This document shows positions 1 through 5,881 of a stretch of DNA of 10,929 nucleotides, piece by piece. Under the pieces are notes generated by a model. The model was not told the origin of the DNA, made no database searches, and saw nothing but the letters and a program-made list of their open reading frames with translations. Made by a program: the position numbers and the translations under genes. Source of the DNA: Peptococcaceae bacterium UBA4997 (lineage in GTDB: Bacteria; Bacillota; Dehalobacteriia; UBA4068; UBA4997); the NCBI GenBank assembly GCA_002398485.1, contig DGYV01000006.1, positions 6,832 to 17,760 of the forward strand, written 5' to 3'. Position 1 is the first letter of the stretch, and every line of letters begins with the position of its first letter.

Positions 1-229
1 CAGTAATATCCGCAAGCTTGCGGTGTTTGTTTTCGTTTTCATAAAGCACCTTCACAAAAGTGGTACGGATGCCTTGCTTAAGCACAATTTGCTTTTCCAA
101 GTACGCAGGCAAATTCAACATAGCCAAAAGCCTGTTCAGCTTTGCCCAGTCTACCCCCGCGTCTACCAATGCACCCAAAGTCATATCGCCGCTTATACCT
201 GCGGCGCACTGAAAATAAACCGCCTTCAT
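1..229 (-). CDS. larC: LarC, nickel insertion protein for the nickel-pincer cofactor (5' part only)
   Basis: Seventy-six codons are visible, reading left from ATG 229-227 and running off the window edge without a stop. The N-terminus MKAVYFQCAAGISGDMTLGA, with GISGDM at residues 11-16, and HRKLADI at 69-75 match the start of LarC (formerly DUF111). LarC is the CTP-dependent enzyme that inserts nickel into the pyridinium-dithiocarboxylate ligand to finish the nickel-pincer nucleotide used by lactate racemase LarA and its relatives. An AGGTG ribosome binding site lies at 238-234, only 4 nt from the ATG. The gene follows larE by 66 bp with no terminator between, so both are probably on one transcript. 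Family members are about 400 residues, sometimes split into LarC1/LarC2 with a frameshift; the region that would show this is outside the window. The identity is firm despite truncation. Confidence 0.9.
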   Translation of the reverse strand, partial: MKAVYFQCAAGISGDMTLGALVDAGVDWAKLNRLLAMLNLPAYLEKQIVLKQGIRTTFVKVLYENENKHRKLADIT

Positions 230-295
230 AAAACACCTCGTAGAAATTATTTAAGTTGATGATTTTACAGAATTCTTCTTTTATTTATAAAAGCT

Positions 296-1123
296 TTAGC
301 TAATATTTTTATCCATACTGCCACTGCGGAAGCCTTCCAAGTCCAAGCAGATATAGCGGAATCCCAATTCTTTCAACTTTATTATGATTTCCGCACGCAT
401 TTCCAAAGCATGGCCGTATTGACAGGCCTCTAATTCTATCCTGGCTATTTCATGCTGAAAGCGCAGGCGGCAAGGGGAAAAGCCCAGTTCTTCCAAAAAT
501 TCTTCACCTTTTTTTACCATGGCTATTTTGGCTTCCGTTAACTCGGTATGATACGGAAAACGTGTAGCATAACAAGGCTTGGCCGGTTTATGGGCATTGG
601 ACAGGCCTTCTTTTTCCGCTAAGGCACGAATATCTTTTTTGGTAAAGCCGCATTCCCAAAGGGGCTGCCAAATTTTAAGCTCCTTTAAGGCCTGCAATCC
701 GGGGCGGTAAAGACCCATATCGTCGGCATGGCTGGCTTCCGCCAGCACCACTGCCCCTAAAGCCTTGGCTTCCGCCAGCATAGCGCGGAATAGGGCTTTT
801 TTGCAATAATAACAGCGAGCAGGATCGTTATTTTTTACCTCCTCTATAGCTAAGGGCGCGGTTTGCAGTACTATATGCGGTATGCCCAGCCGTTCGCAAA
901 TAGCTTTTGCTTCCGCTACCTCCTTTTCACTGACCAGACAACTTGAGCAGGTAATTGCGCAAGTAGTACCCGCTTTGCGGTATTTGGCTGCTATAGTAGC
1001 AAGCAGGCTGCTGTCTACCCCACCGGAAAGAGCAATCACCAATTTTGCGGGTTCGGCTATCTTTTGGGCAAGTTCCGCTTCTTTTGCGGCTAAAGCAGGG
1101 TTTTCTTCATAAAAAGTTTTCAT
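296..1123 (-). CDS. larE: LarE, ATP-dependent sulfur transferase for nickel-pincer cofactor
   Basis: This 275-residue protein is full length for LarE, a PP-loop ATPase. LarE adenylates pyridinium dicarboxylate mononucleotide and inserts sulfur to make the thiocarboxylates that bind nickel. The PP-loop SGGVDSS is at residues 33-39, followed by ADDMGLYRPGL at 133-143, KPCYATRFPY at 182-191 and the C-terminal LDLEGFRSG at 260-268. Cys184 corresponds to the sacrificial cysteine (Cys176) of the Lactobacillus plantarum enzyme. Two more cysteines in RCYYCK (104 and 107) replace residues that are not cysteine there, which points to the class that holds a [4Fe-4S] cluster on three cysteines and is not consumed. 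Three further cysteines at 55, 59 and 62 form an unusual CxxxCxxC. The start is ATG 1123 with AAAGGA 9 nt upstream. It is first in the operon, ahead of larC; larA and larB are not in the window. Confidence 0.93.
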   Translation of the reverse strand: MKTFYEENPALAAKEAELAQKIAEPAKLVIALSGGVDSSLLATIAAKYRKAGTTCAITCSSCLVSEKEVAEAKAICERLGIPHIVLQTAPLAIEEVKNNDPARCYYCKKALFRAMLAEAKALGAVVLAEASHADDMGLYRPGLQALKELKIWQPLWECGFTKKDIRALAEKEGLSNAHKPAKPCYATRFPYHTELTEAKIAMVKKGEEFLEELGFSPCRLRFQHEIARIELEACQYGHALEMRAEIIIKLKELGFRYICLDLEGFRSGSMDKNIS

Positions 1124-1148
1124 GGAAGCACGTCCTTTCCTGCTTTCC
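1124..1148 (-). promoter_or_regulatory. Hairpin holding the larE ribosome binding site in its loop
   Basis: On the larE mRNA, GGAAAGCA (1148-1141) can pair with UGCUUCC (1130-1124) as 7 bp with one bulged A. The 10-nt loop contains the AAAGGA ribosome binding site, and the 3' arm ends directly against the larE start codon. The pairing is read from the sequence. A role in tuning larE translation is an inference. Confidence 0.4.
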
Positions 1149-1167
1149 TATTCAGTTTTTCTTTAAG

Positions 1168-1186
1168 TTTATGATTTAATCATAAA
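1168..1186. promoter_or_regulatory. Perfect 9-1-9 palindrome over the larE -10 box, probable operator
   Basis: TTTATGATT-T-AATCATAAA is a perfect inverted repeat with a single central base. It covers the larE -10 hexamer (1179-1184) and the expected transcription start near 1172, which is the classic position for a repressor site. The inner TGATTTAATCA resembles Crp/Fnr-type half sites in general form only. The half sites also recall the NikR motif (GTATGA/TCATAC), but the spacing is far too short for NikR. No regulator gene is in the window, so the cognate protein is unknown. Confidence 0.6.
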
Positions 1187-1207
1187 GCGCTAGCTTAAGC
1201 CTGTCAA
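1179..1207 (-). promoter_or_regulatory. Sigma-A-type promoter for larE-larC
   Basis: On the minus strand, TTGACA (1207-1202) and TATGAT (1184-1179) are separated by exactly 17 bp: a perfect -35 and a 5/6 -10. The predicted start is near 1172, giving a leader of about 49 nt before larE. The spacer carries the 8-bp palindrome GCTTAAGC (1193-1200). Confidence 0.8.
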
Positions 1208-1220
1208 TAGCCGTTTTAAG

Positions 1221-1236
1221 TTTAATTTGAATTAAA
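1221..1236. repeat. 7-2-7 inverted repeat between the divergent promoters
   Basis: TTTAATT-TG-AATTAAA is a perfect inverted repeat lying upstream of both the larE promoter (-35 ends at 1207) and the aminotransferase promoter (-35 begins at 1284). It could be an activator or repressor site shared by the two promoters, or simply an AT-rich UP-like element. Being so AT-rich, it could also arise by chance. Confidence 0.35.
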
Positions 1237-1283
1237 TTGTCAGAATAAAGCGGTATTATTTAGCAAAAATAACCAAATAAGCT

Positions 1284-1312
1284 TAGACATTTAAATATGT
1301 TTGTTGTATAAT
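1284..1312 (+). promoter_or_regulatory. Sigma-A-type promoter for the class V aminotransferase gene
   Basis: TAGACA (1284-1289) and a consensus TATAAT (1307-1312) are separated by exactly 17 bp. The expected start is near 1319, leaving an 88-nt leader before ATG 1407. The promoter diverges from that of larE, with about 95 bp between the two -10 to -35 units. Confidence 0.8.
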
Positions 1313-1336
1313 TTAGGATATATATTAAAATATAAA

Positions 1337-1398
1337 CCCTAAAGCAGGAAAAGCCCTACTTAAGGCTAATAGTTAGGGAATACACAACATTAAGGAGG
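1337..1398 (+). promoter_or_regulatory. Candidate cis-regulatory RNA leader with two exclusive foldings
   Basis: In the 5' leader, CCCTAA (1337-1342) pairs with TTAGGG (1373-1378), enclosing a small hairpin AGCC/GGCT (1352-1355 with 1364-1367). Alternatively CCTACTTAA (1355-1363) pairs with the Shine-Dalgarno TTAAGGAGG (1390-1398) in 8 of 9 positions. The two cannot form fully together, because 1355-1363 is either inside the first hairpin or sequesters the ribosome binding site. This is the usual layout of a translational riboswitch or protein-controlled leader. It does not match any riboswitch consensus I can recall. Function is inferred from base pairing alone. Confidence 0.4.
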
Positions 1399-1406
1399 TT
1401 TTATTG

Positions 1407-2558
1407 ATGGGAAGCTTATTATTACCCGGCCCAACGCAGGTACCGCATAAGGTGTTGATGGCAGGTGCCGCGCCTATGGTGAACCACCGTGGCCCTGAAT
1501 TCAAAAAAATGATTGACGAAATGACTCAAAACGTCAAAAAGGTTTTCAAGACTCAAAATGATGTTTTCACCATAACCAGCTCCGGTACAGGTGGTTTAGA
1601 AACCGTTGTTGCCAACTTTGTAAACCGCGGCGATAAGGTTTTGGTAGCCTCTATAGGTAATTTCGGCGAACGCTTCAGGGACATTGCCCTGCAATATGGT
1701 GCAGAAGTTCAATTCATGGATTTCGGTTGGGGCAACGCTGCCGATCCCGCACAGATCAAAGCGGCTTTGGATGCCGATACCAACCATGAAATAAAAGCCA
1801 TCTTCATTCAACATAACGAAACTTCCACCGCGGTTGTTAACCCTATAAAAGAAGTTGCGGAAGCTCGCGGCAACCATCCTGCGCTTTTGATTGTTGACTC
1901 TGTAAGCGGTATGGGCGCTGCCGACCTAAGGATGGACGAGTGGGGCCTTGATGTAGTTGTGGCCGCCAGCCAAAAAGCCTTTATGGCACCTCCCGGTATT
2001 GCTTTTGTTTCCGTTAACGAAAGGGCTTGGAAAGTTGCGGAAGCCAATACCAATGCCAAATATTATTTCGACTTGCTGAAATACAAAAAGAACCTGGCTA
2101 AGGGCCAAACCCCTTTCACACCTGCCATCAGCACTATTTATGCAGTTTATGAATCTGTAAAAATGCTTTTGGAAATGGGTATAGACGATGTTATAGCCGA
2201 ACACTATTTCCGCAGGGATATGGTTCGTGCCGCTATTCGCGCTTTGGGGCTTGATTTGGTTGCCCCCGATGAAATAGCCTCCCCTGCGGTTACTGCTATT
2301 TACGCTCCCAAAGGCATAGACCCCATTAAATTGCGCAAGCTGATAAACGAGCGTTATCATGTAGTTATTGCGGGCGGTCAGGGAAAATTCCAGGAAGTTG
2401 CTTTCCGCATCGGCCACTTGGGCTATGTGGAAGACTTAGAAATTTTAGGTGCTATTGCCGCTTTGGAAATGGCCTTACATGAGTTGGGACATAAATTTGA
2501 GCTTGGCGCGGGCGTTGGTGCTGCCCAAAAAGCCATTATGTCCCACAGGATAAAATAA
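1407..2558 (+). CDS. Class V aminotransferase, alanine-glyoxylate / serine-pyruvate type
   Basis: This 383-residue PLP enzyme belongs to the alanine-glyoxylate/serine-glyoxylate/serine-pyruvate branch of fold type I class V aminotransferases. The N-terminal LLLPGPTQVP (4-13) and NHRGPEF (26-32) are hallmarks. TSSGTGGLE (57-65) binds the PLP phosphate, VDSVSG (163-168) carries the Asp that contacts the pyridine nitrogen, and SQK has the Schiff-base Lys190. RIGHLGY (334-340) is the C-terminal family motif. It probably moves amino groups between serine or alanine and pyruvate, glyoxylate or hydroxypyruvate; the exact substrates cannot be read from sequence. The start is ATG 1407, 8 nt after AAGGAGG (1392-1398); TTG 1404 would leave only 5 nt. 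The adjacent serS suggests a serine link, and a serine-forming role is possible, but no serA lies beside it. It has its own promoter and terminator. Confidence 0.88.
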   Translation: MGSLLLPGPTQVPHKVLMAGAAPMVNHRGPEFKKMIDEMTQNVKKVFKTQNDVFTITSSGTGGLETVVANFVNRGDKVLVASIGNFGERFRDIALQYGAEVQFMDFGWGNAADPAQIKAALDADTNHEIKAIFIQHNETSTAVVNPIKEVAEARGNHPALLIVDSVSGMGAADLRMDEWGLDVVVAASQKAFMAPPGIAFVSVNERAWKVAEANTNAKYYFDLLKYKKNLAKGQTPFTPAISTIYAVYESVKMLLEMGIDDVIAEHYFRRDMVRAAIRALGLDLVAPDEIASPAVTAIYAPKGIDPIKLRKLINERYHVVIAGGQGKFQEVAFRIGHLGYVEDLEILGAIAALEMALHELGHKFELGAGVGAAQKAIMSHRIK

Positions 2559-2572
2559 TTTTTATAACAACC

Positions 2573-2608
2573 AAAAACAGCCATATCTTTATGGCTGTTT
2601 TTCTTTTT
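2573..2608 (+). terminator. Intrinsic terminator after the aminotransferase gene
   Basis: A perfect 12-bp stem, AAAAACAGCCAT (2573-2584) with ATGGCTGTTTTT (2591-2602), has a 6-nt loop and runs into a U-rich tract ending at 2608. It lies 15 bp after the stop codon and separates this gene from serS. Confidence 0.9.
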
Positions 2609-2736
2609 GCCTCAAAGCCTGTTTTTTATAGGTTCAAGCAGGAATATGCTTTGTTTGCTAGAAAAGTAATAGGATAGGCAAAATTATTCCATAATAAGCC
2701 TTAAAACTATTCATAATAAAATAAGGAGGAAAAACC

Positions 2737-4002
2737 ATGTTAGACATGAAACAGGTCAGCTCAAACCCCGAACAGGTTATTCAAGGATTAAGAAAAAGGG
2801 GCATTGAGTTGTCTTTGGACAAATTTCTGGAGCTGGAAGCCCGCAGAAAAGCCATCCTGGTAGAAGTAGAACAAATGAAAGCGCGCCGCAATGCCGATTC
2901 CAAAAAAGTTGCCGAGCTTAAGAAAGCGGGTGAAGATGCTTCTTCCATCATGTCTGAAATGCGTGATTTGGGTGAAAAAATAGATGCCATAGACGCTGAA
3001 CTGCGCCAGATTGAAGATGGCCTGCACAATGAACTGCTTGCAATACCCAATATCCCCCATGAAAGCGTACCGGCAGGCACATCCGATGAGGATAATAAAG
3101 AGATCCGCCGCTGGGGCACCATACCCAAAATAGCTAATCCCAAACCCCACTGGGATATAGGTGAAGAACTAGACATTTTAGACTTTGCGCGCGGCGCCAA
3201 AATAACAGGCGCACGCTTTACCGTATATAAAGGCATGGGGGCTCGTTTGGAACGCGCCCTCGTTAACTATTATTTGGATACCCACACCAAAAGGGGCTAC
3301 ACGGAAATTTTCCCACCCTTTATGGTAAATTCCAACAGCATGACGGGTACAGGTCAACTGCCTAAATTTGCTGAGGATATGTTCCATATAGAAAATACCG
3401 ATTATTATTTAATCCCCACCGCCGAAGTACCCGTTACCAATCTATTTGGTGGCGAAATTTTGGAAGGCAACCAATTGCCCATCAAATTATGTGCTTATTC
3501 CGCTTGTTTCCGTGCCGAAGCAGGTGCCGCAGGCAGAGATACCCGCGGTTTGATTCGCCAACACCAATTCAATAAAGTAGAGCTGGTTAAATTCGCCAAA
3601 CCCGAAGAAAGCTATGATGATTTGGAAAGCCTTACCGCCGATGCCGAACACCTTTTACAAGGTTTGGGTTTGCCTTACAGAGTAGTTACTCTTTGCGGCG
3701 GTGATTTGGGCTTCAGCTCTGCCAAAACTTATGATTTGGAAGTATGGCTGCCCAGTTTTAACTGTTATAGGGAAATTTCTTCCTGCTCCAACTTCCAGGA
3801 TTATCAGGCACGCCGTGCCAATATACGCTTCCGCAGGGATGCTAAATCCAAACCCGAACTAGTGCATACTTTGAACGGTTCAGGTGTAGCGGTAGGCCGC
3901 ACCGTGGCGGCAATTTTGGAAAACTACCAACAACCCGACGGCAGCGTTAAAGTGCCTGAAGTGCTGATTCCTTATATGGGCGGTTTGGAATACATTAAAT
4001 AA
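2737..4002 (+). CDS. serS: Serine--tRNA ligase
   Basis: This 421-residue class II aminoacyl-tRNA synthetase charges tRNA-Ser (and tRNA-Sec where present) in the cytoplasm. Residues 1-110 form the charged N-terminal helical arm ([12 protein letters not shown], then about 26-100 as coiled coil) that grips the long variable arm of tRNA-Ser. The catalytic domain shows TAEVPVTN (228-235), motif 2 ACFRAEAG...QFNKVEL (256-283, with Arg259 and Glu261) and motif 3 [17 protein letters not shown] (379-395, with Arg388). The length is normal for the family. ATG 2737 follows AAGGAGG (2723-2729) with a 7-nt gap. No T-box signature is seen upstream and no convincing promoter could be picked out in 2609-2722. 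fabK follows with no terminator between, so the two are probably cotranscribed. Confidence 0.97.
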   Translation: MLDMKQVSSNPEQVIQGLRKRGIELSLDKFLELEARRKAILVEVEQMKARRNADSKKVAELKKAGEDASSIMSEMRDLGEKIDAIDAELRQIEDGLHNELLAIPNIPHESVPAGTSDEDNKEIRRWGTIPKIANPKPHWDIGEELDILDFARGAKITGARFTVYKGMGARLERALVNYYLDTHTKRGYTEIFPPFMVNSNSMTGTGQLPKFAEDMFHIENTDYYLIPTAEVPVTNLFGGEILEGNQLPIKLCAYSACFRAEAGAAGRDTRGLIRQHQFNKVELVKFAKPEESYDDLESLTADAEHLLQGLGLPYRVVTLCGGDLGFSSAKTYDLEVWLPSFNCYREISSCSNFQDYQARRANIRFRRDAKSKPELVHTLNGSGVAVGRTVAAILENYQQPDGSVKVPEVLIPYMGGLEYIK

Positions 4003-4007
4003 ACCTT

Positions 4008-4092
4008 TGTTTATGGCAAAAACTCAAATTATAAAAACAAAACCGTTTCTAAAAAAGTTTGACCCCAAAGGAGGTATGTTTATGGCAAAAAC
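4008..4092 (+). repeat. 16-nt direct repeat duplicating the fabK start region, in frame
   Basis: TGTTTATGGCAAAAAC occurs at 4008-4023 and again at 4077-4092, exactly 69 bp apart (23 codons, no stop between). The second copy contains the true fabK start. The first offers an in-frame ATG at 4013 encoding the same MAKT, but without a good ribosome binding site. The bases after the repeat are not alike, so only the start-codon segment is duplicated. Confidence 0.8.
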
Positions 4093-5035
4093 CGTAAAAT
4101 CACCATTATGCGAAATGCTGGGCATAACCTACCCCATTTTTCAGGGCGGTATGGCCTGGGTTGCTAAAGGCAGGCTGGCGGCAGCAGTAAGCGAAGGCGG
4201 CGGCTTGGGTATAATAGCGGCCAGCCAGGCTCCCGCCGAATATGTGCGTGAGCAAATTCATATTTTAAAAAGCCTTACCGATAAGCCTTTTGGCGTAAAT
4301 ATCATGATGCAAAGCCCCTATGTTAAAGAAATAGCTGAATTGGTGATAGAAGAAAAAGTACCTGTCCTTACTACGGGTGCTGGTAACCCCACACCTTATA
4401 TGGAAGCTTGGAAGGCTGCGGGTATAAAGGTATTCCCTGTTATTCCCAATGTTAAAGTAGCCAAAAAAATGGCGGCCGCAGGTGCGGCAGGTTTAGTTGC
4501 CGAAGGCATGGAATCCGGCGGGCATATTGGTGAAATGACCAGTATGGCTTTATTGCCCCAAGTATTGGACGCTGTAGATATACCCGTATTGGCAGCAGGC
4601 GGTTTTGCCGATGGCAGGGGCTTGGCAGCAGCGCTGTTGATGGGCGCCGCAGGCGTACAAATGGGCACAGCCTTTTTAGTTGCCGAAGAATGCGATATTG
4701 CTCAAGGCTACAAAGATAAAGTAGTAGCCGCTCAGGATACGGATACAGTTATTACAGGCCGCAGTACTTCCCATGTGGTTCGCTCAATTAAAAACCAAAT
4801 GACTGCCCGTTATTTGGAAGTTGAAGGCAGCTGTGCCGAAAACAAAATGGAGCAGTTGGAAAAATTAGGCGCAGGCGCTTTGCGCAGAGCTACCGAAGGT
4901 GATATAGAAATGGGCGCTTTAATGGCAGGCCAAATTGCAGGCCTCGTAAAAGAAGAAGCACCAGCCGCAGTTATCATAGAACGCATTATGGATGATGTGG
5001 TAAAAGTGCTTAAAAAAGCCCAGAATTTGCTGTAA
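4082..5035 (+). CDS. fabK: Enoyl-ACP reductase II, FMN-dependent
   Basis: This 317-residue TIM-barrel flavoprotein closely follows Streptococcus pneumoniae FabK (324 residues), as I recall that sequence. It reduces trans-2-enoyl-ACP in the last step of type II fatty-acid elongation, using FMN and NAD(P)H. Visible signatures are YPIFQGGMAWVA (17-28), KPFGVNIM (68-75), TTGAGNP (97-103), EGMESGGHIG (141-150, with the family's active-site His148), AAGGFADG (171-178) and the C-terminal MAGQIAGLV (281-289). A nitronate monooxygenase is the main alternative, but these motifs favour FabK. The start is ATG 4082, 7 nt after AAAGGAGG (4067-4074). ATG 4076 is too close to that site, and an in-frame upstream start would add Lys-rich residues foreign to the family. 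It lies 79 bp after serS and away from any other fab gene. Confidence 0.93.
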   Translation: MAKTVKSPLCEMLGITYPIFQGGMAWVAKGRLAAAVSEGGGLGIIAASQAPAEYVREQIHILKSLTDKPFGVNIMMQSPYVKEIAELVIEEKVPVLTTGAGNPTPYMEAWKAAGIKVFPVIPNVKVAKKMAAAGAAGLVAEGMESGGHIGEMTSMALLPQVLDAVDIPVLAAGGFADGRGLAAALLMGAAGVQMGTAFLVAEECDIAQGYKDKVVAAQDTDTVITGRSTSHVVRSIKNQMTARYLEVEGSCAENKMEQLEKLGAGALRRATEGDIEMGALMAGQIAGLVKEEAPAAVIIERIMDDVVKVLKKAQNLL

Positions 5036-5062
5036 TAAAATAGCTGCATATTATTAAATATG

Positions 5063-5107
5063 TTGGTAAAAAATAAAAGTTTTTTAGATTGTTTACATCG
5101 TTACCAA
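5063..5107. repeat. Spaced inverted repeat after fabK
   Basis: TTGGTAA (5063-5069) and TTACCAA (5101-5107) are perfectly complementary across a 31-nt AT-rich spacer that itself has an A-run facing a T-run. It lies in the 3' untranslated region between fabK and its terminator. It may be a secondary structure protecting the mRNA end, or chance. Confidence 0.3.
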
Positions 5108-5130
5108 TTAAATTTATTTATGACCAAATT

Positions 5131-5170
5131 AAAGAACCGTTGCAAATCAATATTTGCAACGGTTCTTTTT
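5131..5170 (+). terminator. Strong intrinsic terminator after serS-fabK
   Basis: A perfect 17-bp stem (5131-5147 with 5152-5168; core AGAACCGTTGCAAAT) with a CAAT loop is followed by T residues to 5170. It lies in the convergent gap between fabK and the leftward HAD gene. Read leftward, the same stem is followed by a short CTTTAATTT, so it may also serve the HAD-cysteine desulfurase transcript. Confidence 0.93.
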
Positions 5171-5191
5171 CATTGTTTTGTTAAATACCAA

Positions 5192-5220
5192 CTGAAAAAC
5201 ACTTACTTTTACTGTATAAT
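5192..5220 (+). promoter_or_regulatory. Possible promoter pointing antisense into the HAD gene
   Basis: CTGAAA (5192-5197) and a consensus TATAAT (5215-5220) are 17 bp apart on the plus strand. Transcription would start about 15 bp before the 3' end of the leftward HAD gene, making antisense RNA. The -35 is weak (4/6) and no rightward gene follows, so this may be chance. Confidence 0.25.
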
Positions 5221-5241
5221 ATAAATTTGATTCCACTTAAT

Positions 5242-5880
5242 TTACTGCTTTAACAGCCACTTTTTAAGGGCTTGGGCATCATTAAACATTGCTGAAGGCT
5301 TAAACATACTTAAAGTTTCCTCATCCCCCATGCCCCAAGTAACTGCCACAGTAGCACAGCCTGCTGCATTACCGCAATCAATATCATAAGGGCTGTCGCC
5401 TACCATTACGGCGGCAACAGGTTCTATAGCCAAATTTTCAAGAGCCAGTAAGGCAGGTTCAGGCTCGGGTTTATGTTTTTCCGTATCCTCGGCACAAACT
5501 ATAGTTTGAAAATAATCCTGCAAACCCAAAAAGCCCAAAATCGTTTCCGTGCTTTGGCGGCGCCGCGCCGTAACCACTGCAAGAGCTATCCCCTTTTGCT
5601 TTAAGTCTGTGAGCATTTCCCTTATATAAGGATATACTTTAATAAGTTTTTCCTGATGCCGATTGCAAAAACTCGAATAAACCTCCAAATATTCCTGTGA
5701 GCGCTTGCCCGCCAGTTTAGCCGCTGTATTTACAATGGGCAGGCCAATGGTGGAACGCAGATAATCTTCATCATAAGGCAGTTGCATTTGTTCATGGGTA
5801 AGTTTTGCAGCATATAAAATCAACGGCAGTGAATTTATCAGGGTACCGTCCAAATCGAACAAAACCGCTTTGATACTCAT
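5242..5880 (-). CDS. HAD superfamily (subfamily IA) phosphatase, Gph/PpaX-like
   Basis: This 212-residue protein has all four HAD motifs: FDLDGT (8-13, nucleophile Asp9 and acid/base Asp11), VVTARR (102-107, Thr104), HKPEPEP (136-142, Lys137) and VGDSPYD (160-166, Asp162 and Asp166). A helical cap occupies about residues 15-85. Phosphoglycolate phosphatase (Gph) and pyrophosphatase PpaX (about 216 residues) are the nearest family types. The substrate cannot be decided from sequence, and related enzymes hydrolyse other small phosphates. ATG 5880 lies 1 nt after the stop of the cysteine desulfurase gene with no clear ribosome binding site of its own, so its translation is probably coupled to that gene. 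Confidence 0.85.
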   Translation of the reverse strand: MSIKAVLFDLDGTLINSLPLILYAAKLTHEQMQLPYDEDYLRSTIGLPIVNTAAKLAGKRSQEYLEVYSSFCNRHQEKLIKVYPYIREMLTDLKQKGIALAVVTARRRQSTETILGFLGLQDYFQTIVCAEDTEKHKPEPEPALLALENLAIEPVAAVMVGDSPYDIDCGNAAGCATVAVTWGMGDEETLSMFKPSAMFNDAQALKKWLLKQ

Positions 5881-5881
5881 T

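Noticed and set aside
55-62. Reading LarE Cys55/59/62 (protein residues) as a radical SAM active site
   Set aside because: The protein is clearly a PP-loop ATPase of LarE length with no TIM-barrel radical SAM features; the spacing match alone is not evidence.
23-259. Plus-strand open frame of 78 codons
   Set aside because: It is antisense to larC, whose translation matches a known family; the plus-strand product resembles nothing and lacks a ribosome binding site.
1168-1186. NikR operator at the lar promoter
   Set aside because: The half sites look similar, but NikR sites have about 16 bp between halves and here the halves are nearly contiguous.
2609-2736. T-box riboswitch upstream of serS
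   Set aside because: The region is too short and shows no AGGGUGG-type T-box sequence or antiterminator; the only hairpin nearby is the terminator of the previous gene.
4007-4081. Longer FabK starting at TTG 4007 or ATG 4013
   Set aside because: There is no ribosome binding site for these starts, the added residues are not part of the FabK family, and AAAGGAGG is ideally placed for ATG 4082.
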